From assembly GCF_046237625.1 (NCBI RefSeq), contig NZ_CP143545.1, positions 186,001-250,000 of the forward strand: 64,000 bases of DNA, given 5' to 3'. The notes under the pieces were generated by a model. The model worked only from the letters and a program-made list of their open reading frames with translations, ran no database searches and was not told the origin of the DNA. This DNA comes from Paraperibacillus esterisolvens. Lineage in GTDB: Bacteria > Bacillota > Bacilli > Bacillales > DSM-1321. Position numbers and translations under genes: made by a program. This document shows positions 1 through 8,065 of this stretch, in pieces. Numbering within the stretch: position 1 is the stretch's first letter; each line of letters begins with the position of its first letter.

Positions 1-192
1 AAAATCAATGATGTAGAAGCTTCCATTGAAAATGTAGCCAGCAAAAAATATCCATTCTGGTCATATGAATATATGATTACAAAAGGACAGCCAAAAGAAG
101 CAGTCAAAGGGTACATTGATTACGTATCTGGTGATGAGTTCGCTGATAAAGTAGAAGAAATGGGTTATATCCCAATGAGCGAATTGAAGTAA
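1..192 (+). CDS. pstS: Phosphate ABC transporter substrate-binding protein PstS, C-terminal end
   Basis: An open frame runs from the first base of the window to a TAA at 190-192 and gives the last 63 residues of a protein whose start lies outside. The end (KYPFWSYEYMITKGQ, then YIDYVSGDEFADKVEEMGYI) resembles the C-terminal lobe of PstS phosphate-binding proteins, in which a late helix of this kind closes the domain. It is followed directly by pstC and pstA, which supports the assignment. PstS is a membrane-anchored lipoprotein that delivers inorganic phosphate to the PstCA channel. The signal peptide, lipobox and phosphate ligands are not visible here. Confidence 0.88.
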   Translation, partial: KINDVEASIENVASKKYPFWSYEYMITKGQPKEAVKGYIDYVSGDEFADKVEEMGYIPMSELK

Positions 193-208
193 AAAACCAA
201 CTGAATGC

Positions 209-234
209 AAGGCTGGCCTGGATGAGCCAGCCTT
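209..234 (+). promoter_or_regulatory. Stem-loop between pstS and pstC
   Basis: AAGGCTGGC (209-217) is perfectly complementary to GCCAGCCTT (226-234) around an 8-base loop. No U-run follows, so it is not a standard terminator. In B. subtilis the pst transcript is processed so that pstS mRNA exceeds the downstream genes; a stable hairpin here would fit that role, by inference. Confidence 0.6.
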
Positions 235-275
235 CTTCGGTGTGACAGACTATAAATGGCAGGGCGGTGTTAAGG

Positions 276-1166
276 ATGAAGGGGAAACAATCCATTAACT
301 ATGTAAAAAATGAATATATCGGCAGAACACTGGTGACAATCTGCGGATTTTTAATCGTGTTTGTGACACTTGCAATTATTATTTTCATTTGCCAAAAGGG
401 AATGCAGTCCTTCTTTGACAGTAAGATCTCCCTTGGTGAAATCCTTGGCTCCAGTACATGGAGCCCTGGAAACAAGTCTTACGGTGCCCTGGTATTCATT
501 GCCGGCTCCACGGCTGTCTCGATTGGGGCTGTATTGATTGCTGCTCCGATCGGAATTGCCATCGCTATTTTCAATAATCATATTGCACCAAAATTCGGTG
601 CCAGATTCCTGAAGCCTGTCCTGGAACTATTGGTCGGCATTCCTTCTGTTGTTTATGGTTTCCTGGGTGTCACCATACTTGTGCCCCTGCTCCGTGAAAA
701 TTTTGGAGGAGTAGGATTCAGCTTGATAGCTGGTATTATTGTACTCAGCATCATGATCCTGCCGACGATTGCAAGCATTGCAGATGACGCGATCCGGGGT
801 GTGTCGCCAGCCTATCTGGAGGCTTCCTACGGACTCGGCTCCACCCGCTGGCAGGCCGTGAGCCGCATTGTAGTGCCGGCTGCGAAAAAAGGGATCATGA
901 CCGGGGTGGTATTAGGTCTTGCCAGGGCATTTGGCGAAGCGCTCGCAGTCCAGATGGTTATCGGAAACACAGTGAGGCTGCCAGACAGCCTGTACAGCCC
1001 GACCTCGACCCTGACAGGCATTCTGTCCATGGATATGTCCAACACCTTGAATGGGACTGCGTGGAATAACGCATTGTGGACCCTCGCCATGATTCTGCTG
1101 CTCATTTCATTCATGTTTATTCTGATCATCAGGCTGATCGGCAAAAAAGGGGGTAATGCAGCATGA
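276..1166 (+). CDS. pstC: Phosphate ABC transporter permease PstC
   Basis: A 296-residue integral membrane protein with about six hydrophobic segments and the binding-protein-dependent permease EAA loop near the middle (EASYGLGSTRWQAV, then VVPAAKKGIMTG), which docks the PstB ATPase. It forms the channel with PstA for high-affinity phosphate import. The ATG at 276 is preferred because AGGGCGG (261-267) lies upstream at a usable distance; a GTG at 267 in the same frame is the alternative. The stop overlaps the pstA start by 4 bases, indicating translational coupling. Family and order (pstS-pstC-pstA) are clear. Confidence 0.95.
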   Translation: MKGKQSINYVKNEYIGRTLVTICGFLIVFVTLAIIIFICQKGMQSFFDSKISLGEILGSSTWSPGNKSYGALVFIAGSTAVSIGAVLIAAPIGIAIAIFNNHIAPKFGARFLKPVLELLVGIPSVVYGFLGVTILVPLLRENFGGVGFSLIAGIIVLSIMILPTIASIADDAIRGVSPAYLEASYGLGSTRWQAVSRIVVPAAKKGIMTGVVLGLARAFGEALAVQMVIGNTVRLPDSLYSPTSTLTGILSMDMSNTLNGTAWNNALWTLAMILLLISFMFILIIRLIGKKGGNAA

Positions 1167-2095
1167 GAAGTTCTGCAAGGACAGTAAACAATATATGGAC
1201 AGGCATATTTTATGCCGTAGCCTTTTCTGTTATAGCATTGCTTGTTTTTCTCGTATTCAAGATCATCACGAACGGCTGGGGATTCTGGGATCCTGCCTTT
1301 CTTTTTGGCCGTCCGAGCAATACCATGGCGGGCGGGGGAGTAGGTCCGCAGCTCTTTAACTCCTTTTATTTATTAGTTCTGGCACTGGTAATTTCCGTAC
1401 CGCTTGGACTTGGGGCAGGCATCTACCTGGCTGAATATGCCAGGCAGGGACGTTTCCTGAATTTCGTAAGACTCTGTATTGAAACCATGGCATCTCTGCC
1501 ATCTATCGTAGTAGGACTCTTTGGTTTATTGATATTTGTCACACTAGCCCGCTGGGGTTACACGCTCATCGGCGGTGCCCTTGTGTTAACAATCTTGAAC
1601 CTGCCGGGATTGACCCGCGTATGTGAATCGGCAATTGCATCAGTGCCGCAGAATGTGAAGGAAGCAAGCTACGGCATGGGAGCCACCAAGTGGCAGACAC
1701 TCGTTAAGGTATCACTGCCGACTGCCATGCAGGAAATCATTACAGGCGTCATCCTGTCAGCCGGCCGGGTATTCGGTGAAGCTGCAGCGCTCATCTATAC
1801 TGCCGGACTTACAACACCAATGCTGAACACAGCTGCAGATTTATCCAGCCCGGTCAATCCGTTCAATGTGTTCAGGCCGGCCGAAACTCTTGCCGTCCAT
1901 ATATGGAAACTGAACTCAGAAGGAATTGTCCCGGATGCAGGGGCTATAGCCACTAAGTCGGCAGCCATACTGATTGTCATGGTTCTTGTTTTCAATATCC
2001 TGGCAAGGCTCCTTGCTAAGATGCTGGACAGACATTATAGAGGCTCTTCCAAAAAGAAGAAATCAATTGGAAGTACACTGAGAAAGAGCGCATAA
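1163..2095 (+). CDS. pstA: Phosphate ABC transporter permease PstA
   Basis: A 310-residue membrane protein, second half of the PstCA phosphate channel. It has an N-terminal membrane segment, further segments and an EAA loop (EASYGMGATKWQTLVKVSLP). The start overlaps the end of pstC (ATGA). The C-terminus is basic (SSKKKKSIGSTLRKSA). Unusually, no pstB ATPase gene follows: the next feature is a bidirectional terminator and then a gene on the other strand. The ATPase must therefore be encoded elsewhere if the transporter works. Confidence 0.95.
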   Translation: MRSSARTVNNIWTGIFYAVAFSVIALLVFLVFKIITNGWGFWDPAFLFGRPSNTMAGGGVGPQLFNSFYLLVLALVISVPLGLGAGIYLAEYARQGRFLNFVRLCIETMASLPSIVVGLFGLLIFVTLARWGYTLIGGALVLTILNLPGLTRVCESAIASVPQNVKEASYGMGATKWQTLVKVSLPTAMQEIITGVILSAGRVFGEAAALIYTAGLTTPMLNTAADLSSPVNPFNVFRPAETLAVHIWKLNSEGIVPDAGAIATKSAAILIVMVLVFNILARLLAKMLDRHYRGSSKKKKSIGSTLRKSA

Positions 2096-2208
2096 AAACA
2101 TGCATGAGTTTGCTGCCCGCAACCCATGCATAAGCGGAGCACGGCATAACAGGAGTGCTGGAAAAAATGTTCAGACCCTCCAGCTAGAAGGACCTCCGCC
2201 ATTTTTAC

Positions 2209-2242
2209 AAAAAAAAGTCAGGCAATCTGCCTGACTTTTTTT
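2209..2242. terminator. Bidirectional terminator between pstA and the convergent stress gene
   Basis: GTCAGGCA (2217-2224) pairs with TGCCTGAC (2228-2235) around a 3-base loop, with an A-run before and a T-run after, so it can end transcription from either side. Confidence 0.9.
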
Positions 2243-2252
2243 ATTTATGCGA

Positions 2253-3329
2253 TTAGAATTTATCGTTACGCTTGCTGCCCAGGGTACTGTCCCCATCCAC
2301 AGTTGTGTTGCCTTTAGTATCAAGGGTAGCATCCTCTTTGCGGACCGTTTCAGATACATGCTCTGTCTCTTCAACGGTCTTTTTGCCGATTACGATTTCA
2401 TCGGTTACTACCGGTTTTTTCGTAACTTCAATCTGCTCCTCTACAATCGGAACACGGATTGTTTCGTTCTCAGCAGCCGTGTCGAAGTCTGCTGCATCAG
2501 CAGGTTCATTCACCGAACGTCTCTCCACATACACTTCCTCATGCTTTACTGGAACATCCACATCGGCACGTTCTTCGTAAACTTCTTTATTGACTTCCAC
2601 TTCGCCGGTCTGTACTTCTCTTTTATCTACATTCAGACGCTCTTCACGCAGTCTCACTGTGCGCTCTTCATCCGTTTCGTTATCGCGGACATAGTTAGCT
2701 CCGGCTGTTGTGTTTGTATCTCTTGTACCTGCTGTGGAGTCAAAGCCTCCTGTTGAACTGAAGGTATCTGCTCCCCGGTCAACGCCGGATGTGCCTGCAC
2801 CCGGAGTTCCGGTCAGGGTTGAATCCCTATCATTATCATACTCATAGGCAGTGCCTGTTCCATCATTGTAAACCCCTGTTCCACTGTTTAAGTCGGTACC
2901 TGATACGCCTGGGGTACCAGTCAATGTTGCGTCCGTGCCGCTGTCATATGCAGTTCCTGCCGCCGCGCTGCTGCCGCTTCCGTCCACTGCTACAATATAT
3001 TTACCATCATCTAATTGAGACGCATACCTGGATTCGTCAGATTCAGATAGTCCAAGGCTTGAAAGACGGCTGCGGCCGGTTGTGTCGTCATCCATTGTGA
3101 AATAGTCCTTCACCTTGTCCCAAAATGAATCACCATCATGATTTGTGCCGGTGCCGGCTCCAGTGCCGCTTTCAACTGTTGTTCCTGTGCGGTTTTCAAG
3201 CATATCATTGTCTCTTCTATTGGTGATGACCGTGATCTGATCGTTATCATATCCTTGTGAAGTTAGACCTCTGATTGCCTCCACTGCCTCGTGCTGTGAA
3301 TCAAATACTCCAACAACTTGCTTTGCCAT
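2253..3329 (-). CDS. YsnF/AvaK-type (DUF2382) general stress protein with YflT-like N-terminus
   Basis: A 358-residue soluble, acidic protein. Residues 1-about 100 resemble the small YflT/17M general stress domain (MAKQVVGVFDSQHEAVEAI, then QGYDNDQITVITNR). Residues about 105-225 are low-complexity Gly/Thr/Ser/Asp sequence with the phrase LTGTPG twice. The C-terminal third is DUF2382 (RLREERLNVDKREVQTGEV, later VPIVEEQIEVTKKPVV). The start at 3329 is set by AAGGAGG eight bases upstream; an in-frame ATG seven codons earlier lacks this. The biochemical role is unknown. A SigB-like promoter lies upstream, fitting the stress assignment. Confidence 0.85.
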   Translation of the reverse strand: MAKQVVGVFDSQHEAVEAIRGLTSQGYDNDQITVITNRRDNDMLENRTGTTVESGTGAGTGTNHDGDSFWDKVKDYFTMDDDTTGRSRLSSLGLSESDESRYASQLDDGKYIVAVDGSGSSAAAGTAYDSGTDATLTGTPGVSGTDLNSGTGVYNDGTGTAYEYDNDRDSTLTGTPGAGTSGVDRGADTFSSTGGFDSTAGTRDTNTTAGANYVRDNETDEERTVRLREERLNVDKREVQTGEVEVNKEVYEERADVDVPVKHEEVYVERRSVNEPADAADFDTAAENETIRVPIVEEQIEVTKKPVVTDEIVIGKKTVEETEHVSETVRKEDATLDTKGNTTVDGDSTLGSKRNDKF

Positions 3330-3397
3330 TGATGTTTCCTCCTTCACCATCTGAAAATTTTTAAGATGAGTTTTTTATTTTTCGCTACAGGTCTTTT

Positions 3398-3422
3398 TTA
3401 CCCGGAGCCAAAGGGTATAAAC
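3398..3422 (-). promoter_or_regulatory. Candidate SigB promoter of the DUF2382 stress gene
   Basis: On the minus strand GTTTAT (3417-3422), a 13-base spacer and GGGTAA (3398-3403) match the SigB pattern GTTTAA-N12-15-GGGTAT closely. It lies about 70 bases before the start codon. Confidence 0.65.
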
Positions 3423-3431
3423 TAATTTTTT

Positions 3432-5399
3432 TTACCTGGATACATTTGTATTTGTTTTGTCAAGGGGTTTTCCTGCAATAAATAACGGCTTCTTTACCTT
3501 AAGCAGATTATAAATTGTCGGTGCAATATCAAGTGTGGACATATTCTTGATTTTTGTGTCCCCATCAAATTGGCTGCCGTATGCAATAAAGACAGGGCGG
3601 AGTTCTTCCCGCTGAGGATCACCTCCATGGGTGCCAAGCTCGGTGGCAGGCAGTGACTGTCTGGTCATGCCGCTGCCCATTATATACCCTGGTGCCCCGA
3701 ATAAAATGATGTCCCCGGAATGGTTCCCTTCGTCTCCAGGGCCCTGCTTTGTTTTGACTGCTTGTTCATAGGGGTGCACACTGCCGCCGAACACGTGATT
3801 CCAGGCTGCACCTGTCCGCTCCTTGATTACCGGGAAGGAAAATCCCTCGTTTTTGATTGTGCTTGCCATTTCCGATAGTTCATAGGATACAACAGCACCT
3901 TTTTTATTTCTTTTCACTTCAGCTTCCTTGAAGATGTGGATGATTTTCTCCCTGACTGCCTCATAGTCTTCCTCTGGTACCGTTCCTTCTTTTTCTTTCG
4001 GTTCAGCATTAATATAAACATGTGCTACGGAACTGCTGGGGATGGCGTATGCTTTTGTTTTGCTGAAATCAATCCCGCCATCTTTCTTTACAGTAAGGAG
4101 ACCCGCATCCTTCAATACCTTATTGGGCAGAAGGGTAGTATGGGCAGGCTCCATGCCATGGTCAGAAACAACCAGCAGCTGGTCATGTTTTTTCAGCACC
4201 TCGATTGTTTTGCCGACAACGCGGTCAGCGAGCCGGTAGGACCATCTGATATAGCCTGCATACTGCTTTTTCTTTTCTTCGCTGTAGCCTGGCTGCCTGG
4301 GGTCAGTCAGCAGGTACTTATGCTGTTCATGGTCAATCTGCGGCGCATACATCATGACAAGGTCAGGATTATACTTTTCTTTGATAAACAAGGAGACATC
4401 CGTCACCCACATGACAAACCGGGTGCTGATTTCTTCATACTCCCTGCGGGTTATCCAGCCTTTCTCAAGGGCCTCGTTATCATCCTGTACCGGAAAGAAT
4501 TTGAATCGTTTCTTTATTTCTTCAGGGAAACCTTTGGGCCCTTTGATATTTCCAGATGTCACCGCTGTACGGTAGAAGGCCACGGGGGAATCAAGATTGT
4601 TGTTATCAGTGCGGATTTTATATGAAAAACCGGCTCCTTCTTCTGTGTCCAGATTAAGCAGCAGGGAACCCCATTGTTGTCCGTTTGTCTTTGAGTCATT
4701 CCTGTCGATTACCTTATCTTCCGAAATATAGAATGTATCATAGTTTGGTCCTTGGTCATCCGAAGTATCGACGGCAAGGATATGGAGCAGATGGTTTTTC
4801 TCGTTTTTTATTTGGATTGGAAGGGTTGATTCCTTCGGGGTGCTGAAGCTGTCTGGCAAACCCTTCCATTCCCTGGCGATTTTAAACTTTAGATGCTCCC
4901 TTGCAGAAGCTGCCCATGTTTTGCCGTAGAAGATAGAAAAATCCCCTTGTTTCCCTTTTTTGGGGTTTGCCCCTGGAAAGGCAATCGTGGCAGTCGTTTT
5001 TCCGCTTTTTCTTGCTTCGCTCCAAATCGGGGACACCTCAATCTTTGTTTGAAAACCATCATCCTTGTTATGATAGTCTTTTTTTGGATCATGCCATTGA
5101 TTGCTGACGATTCCTGTCTGACCGGGTCCTGCCCCGGTGGCAATGGCTGCGTGGGAAGGGGCTGTGAGAGAAGGTGATATAGTGGAGGGTCTTTCTGCCA
5201 TCATGCCCTTTTTGACCAGTTTTTGAATGTGGGGAAGCTTATTTTCTTTGAGATACCTCCTGGTGGTATCGTTTTTCATTCCGTCGAATGAGATCAGGAA
5301 TACTTTTGTATCTGTGTCTTGCTTTTCTGCCTGAACTGGCTGCTGAAGCGCAATGACAACAACTGCCGCGGCTAAATATGCTATAAATTTGCAATTCAT
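3432..5399 (-). CDS. Secreted alkaline phosphatase-superfamily phosphodiesterase (NPP type)
   Basis: A 655-residue exported protein with a classical signal peptide (residues 1-24, likely cut after VQA). It carries the nucleotide pyrophosphatase/phosphodiesterase metal site: Asp39 in LISFDG, nucleophile Thr79 in SPSLTAPSH, a later Asp/His pair in QIDHEQH, VVSDHGM, and the final His in LGTHGGD. Such enzymes hydrolyse phosphomonoesters or diesters outside the cell with two zinc ions; the substrate cannot be told from sequence. AGGAGG precedes the ATG. Its position next to pst suggests phosphate scavenging, by inference; I could not find a convincing PhoP box. Confidence 0.85.
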   Translation of the reverse strand: MNCKFIAYLAAAVVVIALQQPVQAEKQDTDTKVFLISFDGMKNDTTRRYLKENKLPHIQKLVKKGMMAERPSTISPSLTAPSHAAIATGAGPGQTGIVSNQWHDPKKDYHNKDDGFQTKIEVSPIWSEARKSGKTTATIAFPGANPKKGKQGDFSIFYGKTWAASAREHLKFKIAREWKGLPDSFSTPKESTLPIQIKNEKNHLLHILAVDTSDDQGPNYDTFYISEDKVIDRNDSKTNGQQWGSLLLNLDTEEGAGFSYKIRTDNNNLDSPVAFYRTAVTSGNIKGPKGFPEEIKKRFKFFPVQDDNEALEKGWITRREYEEISTRFVMWVTDVSLFIKEKYNPDLVMMYAPQIDHEQHKYLLTDPRQPGYSEEKKKQYAGYIRWSYRLADRVVGKTIEVLKKHDQLLVVSDHGMEPAHTTLLPNKVLKDAGLLTVKKDGGIDFSKTKAYAIPSSSVAHVYINAEPKEKEGTVPEEDYEAVREKIIHIFKEAEVKRNKKGAVVSYELSEMASTIKNEGFSFPVIKERTGAAWNHVFGGSVHPYEQAVKTKQGPGDEGNHSGDIILFGAPGYIMGSGMTRQSLPATELGTHGGDPQREELRPVFIAYGSQFDGDTKIKNMSTLDIAPTIYNLLKVKKPLFIAGKPLDKTNTNVSR

Positions 5400-5507
5400 A
5401 TTTTTATCTTCCTCCTAATCTAAGGTGTCTCTTTTTTTACCTGCTTTTGCACGCTTTAAAACTGACAGGCTATTAATTGGAATATATTAACTCGATATAA
5501 AAACAAT

Positions 5508-5537
5508 TTGACATCATGTGGAAGATTTAACTATAAT
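5508..5537 (+). promoter_or_regulatory. SigA promoter of the proS T-box transcript
   Basis: TTGACA (5508-5513), an 18-base spacer and TATAAT (5532-5537): consensus hexamers directly upstream of the T-box leader. Confidence 0.85.
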
Positions 5538-5552
5538 TTCATAAAACACAAA

Positions 5553-5770
5553 AACGCCGAAGAGGATCAGTAAACGAACAATTGTCTATCCCAGAGAGGG
5601 GGCCGCTTTCTGAAAGGTCCCTATAGACACTCCGTTGAACCTGCCTCTGAGTTCTGTATCGAAAAGATATATGCGGAGCCATCCGTTATCATGGAAGAGT
5701 GTAAAGCGCTGCTTTAAAGAAGGGTGGTACCGCCAATTTCCTGGTCCCTTTTTTGAAGGGGGCTTTTTTG
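5553..5770 (+). promoter_or_regulatory. T-box leader, proline type, upstream of proS
   Basis: The leader begins with the Stem I signature (GAAGAGGATCAGTA around 5559-5572) and contains the T-box core AGGGTGGTACCGC (5721-5733), which pairs with the uncharged tRNA acceptor end. It ends in a terminator-like hairpin with a T-run (about 5743-5769). A candidate specifier codon is CCT (5640-5642, Pro), preceded by GAA and followed by a purine. The trpS T-box in this window shows the same GAA-codon-purine arrangement. Uncharged tRNA-Pro should allow readthrough into proS. Confidence 0.92.
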
Positions 5771-5842
5771 CTTTCCTCGCGTTCCGGACAAGTCGAACTG
5801 CGGAAAATAATTTTCTATTATCAGGAAATGAGGTTGAGAAGT

Positions 5843-7273
5843 ATGGCTAAAGAGTTTGTGAAGGAAATTACCTCGATGGATGAGGATTTCGCCCAGTGGT
5901 ATACCGATGTGGTGACAAAGGCGGATTTGATTGATTACTCAAGCGTGCGGGGATCTATGATCATCCGGCCGTATGGGTATGAATTATGGGAAAATATTAA
6001 GCGTGAGCTGGATCGGCGCTTCAAGGAAACAGGCCATGAAAATTTATATATGCCGCTGTTTATCCCTGAGAGCCTCCTTCAAAAGGAAAAAGACCATATA
6101 GAAGGTTTTGCCCCAGAGGTCGCCTGGGTCACTCATGGAGGAGAAGAAAAACTGGCAGAGCGCCTGTGTGTACGTCCCACATCAGAAGTGCTGTTTGCCG
6201 AGCACTATAAAAACATCATCCACTCTTACCGCGACCTGCCTAAGCTCTATAATCAATGGTCCAACGTTGTGCGCTGGGAAAAAACCACCCGGCCTTTCCT
6301 GAGGACCCTTGAATTCCTGTGGCAGGAGGGCCACACCTGCCACGCATCCGACGAAGAAGCACTCGACGAAACAGTAAAAATGCTGAATGTCTATGCCGAA
6401 GTATGCGAAAAAGTGCTGGCGATCCCAGTGGTGAAAGGACAGAAGACGGATAAAGAAAAATTCGCCGGAGCCAAGATGACCTACACCATTGAAAGCTTGA
6501 TGCATGATGGCAAAGCGCTGCAGTCAGGCACCTCTCACCATTTGGGCGATGGATTCGCAAAAGCGTTTGGAATTCAGTTTTTAAATAAAGAAGGAAAACA
6601 GCAATATGTCCACCAGACGTCCTGGGGCTTCACAACCCGCATCATTGGTGCCATGATTATGGTCCATGGAGATGACAGGGGACTGGTGATTCCGCCGAAT
6701 GCAGCACCGGTCCAGGTGATGATTGTTCCTGTAGCCCAGCACAAGGAAGGCGTGCTCGATTATGCCTATGAACTAAAAAAACAGCTCGGTGCCTCTGTTC
6801 GTGCGGATATAGATGCAAGTGATAAAAAGCCGGGCTGGAAGTTCAATGAGTATGAAATGAAAGGGATTCCCCTGCGGCTGGAAGTTGGTCCTAAGGATAT
6901 TGAAAAAGGGCAGGTGGTGCTGGCAAGGCGCGACACCGGGGAGAAGATTATCGTGCCTGAGGCTGAAGTTGAAAGCAGGATTCATGAGCTGTTGACGGAT
7001 ATCCAGGAAAATCTGTACAGAAGGGCTCTTGAGCATAGGGAACAAAAGACAGCGGATGCTGTTACATTTGGGGAACTCCAAAAGATAATTGAAGAAAAAG
7101 CCGGATTCGTCAAAGCCATGTGGTGCGGTGACAGGCAATGTGAAGACAGGATTAAAGAAGAAACAGGGGCTACATCAAGATGCATGCCTTTTGAGCAGGA
7201 GAAGCTTGCTGATGGATGTGTCTGCTGCGGGAAACCGGCTGAGAAGCTGGTCTATTGGGCCAGGGCTTACTGA
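5843..7273 (+). CDS. proS: Prolyl-tRNA synthetase, archaeal/eukaryotic-like short type
   Basis: A 476-residue class II synthetase that charges tRNA-Pro. Motif 2 is TRPFLRTLEFLWQEGHT and motif 3 is in GDDRGLVIPPNAAPVQ. The C-terminal zinc-type domain has paired cysteines (CGDRQC and CVCCGKPAEK) and ends WARAY. The protein is about 90 residues shorter than the usual bacterial ProRS (about 565 in B. subtilis) because it lacks the inserted editing domain. It matches the second ProRS found in some Bacillus species. The start at 5843 (MAKEFVKEIT) fits family N-termini; an ATG at 5828 is possible. Expression is governed by the T-box. Confidence 0.95.
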   Translation: MAKEFVKEITSMDEDFAQWYTDVVTKADLIDYSSVRGSMIIRPYGYELWENIKRELDRRFKETGHENLYMPLFIPESLLQKEKDHIEGFAPEVAWVTHGGEEKLAERLCVRPTSEVLFAEHYKNIIHSYRDLPKLYNQWSNVVRWEKTTRPFLRTLEFLWQEGHTCHASDEEALDETVKMLNVYAEVCEKVLAIPVVKGQKTDKEKFAGAKMTYTIESLMHDGKALQSGTSHHLGDGFAKAFGIQFLNKEGKQQYVHQTSWGFTTRIIGAMIMVHGDDRGLVIPPNAAPVQVMIVPVAQHKEGVLDYAYELKKQLGASVRADIDASDKKPGWKFNEYEMKGIPLRLEVGPKDIEKGQVVLARRDTGEKIIVPEAEVESRIHELLTDIQENLYRRALEHREQKTADAVTFGELQKIIEEKAGFVKAMWCGDRQCEDRIKEETGATSRCMPFEQEKLADGCVCCGKPAEKLVYWARAY

Positions 7274-7281
7274 AATTATAA

Positions 7282-7320
7282 AAGCTGCCGGTTCTGACTC
7301 CGGCAGCTTCTTTCTCTTTT
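7282..7320 (+). terminator. Terminator after proS
   Basis: AAGCTGCCGG (7282-7291) pairs with CCGGCAGCTT (7300-7309), followed by a T-rich tail. Confidence 0.85.
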
Positions 7321-7321
7321 A

Positions 7322-7870
7322 TCAGCGGATCTTAATATCTATGGTATCTTCCTTGGCATCCTGAGTTTTATCTGCCCAATTTCCGAGCAGGGGACCATCC
7401 ACTCCATAGACGGGGTCCTTTTCAGGCATTGGAACATGCTTGATATCCTCAATGGCTGCGATCCGTTCACCCTCTTTTCCGGTATTGGTGTTATACGGCA
7501 TACCATCAGGATAAGCGCCAGCCACTTCGAAATCCGCGCTTGCCGCAATTCTTTTATGGCCGGTGCCGGCAGGGAGAACGAGAATATCTCCTTCTTTCAC
7601 GTTCAGCTCTCTGCCCTCTTCACCGCCAAGCTTCAGAGTGGCAGTTCCCTTAATGACCCCGAGCACTTCATGCGAATTGCTGTGATAATGGTGAAAATCA
7701 AAAATTCCGCCAGTCCAGCTGTTGAGCCAGTTATTTTTATTGAAAGTCTTCTCTATTTCATCTTCCCTTCCTGCGCAGGCACCTGAATATAGGATAACGG
7801 GCAGGAGCTCATTATTGGGAATGGTTCCATCATCTTTAAAATAGAACGATTGTACCTCAAGGCGTTCCAT
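7322..7870 (-). CDS. Cupin-domain protein, YjlB family
   Basis: A 182-residue single-cupin protein. The first cupin motif supplies metal ligands in FHHYHSNSHEVLGVIKG and the second in LPAGTGHKRI. The overall sequence, with the N-terminal VQSFYFKDDGTIPNNELLPV and a central NNWLNSWTGGIFDFHHYHS, resembles B. subtilis YjlB, whose function is not established. GAGGGA lies before the ATG. It converges with proS and diverges from the phosphotransferase gene, so it is probably transcribed alone. Confidence 0.85.
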   Translation of the reverse strand: MERLEVQSFYFKDDGTIPNNELLPVILYSGACAGREDEIEKTFNKNNWLNSWTGGIFDFHHYHSNSHEVLGVIKGTATLKLGGEEGRELNVKEGDILVLPAGTGHKRIAASADFEVAGAYPDGMPYNTNTGKEGERIAAIEDIKHVPMPEKDPVYGVDGPLLGNWADKTQDAKEDTIDIKIR

Positions 7871-8065
7871 ACATATCCCTCAATTCTCTTTTTGTAGATG
7901 AATTCCCGATTCCGGGAAAATCTAAACAAACGTTTGATTAAGCGCTGTAAAAGGGCGTGGTTCCTGGATTGCTTTTAGGACAGAAAAGGATTGCGGATCT
8001 TTAGGCAGAATTCTTTATAATCGGATGAGGTCCGATACAAAAATAGGTGAGAGCAGGGAACAGGG

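Noticed and set aside
3936..4625. A 229-codon plus-strand frame inside the phosphodiesterase gene
   Set aside because: Antisense to a protein with a signal peptide and full metal motifs; no independent evidence.
5400..5560. A possible PhoP box for the secreted phosphodiesterase
   Set aside because: TTAAAT and TCAAAT segments occur, but not with the repeat spacing expected of PhoP boxes; too weak to claim.
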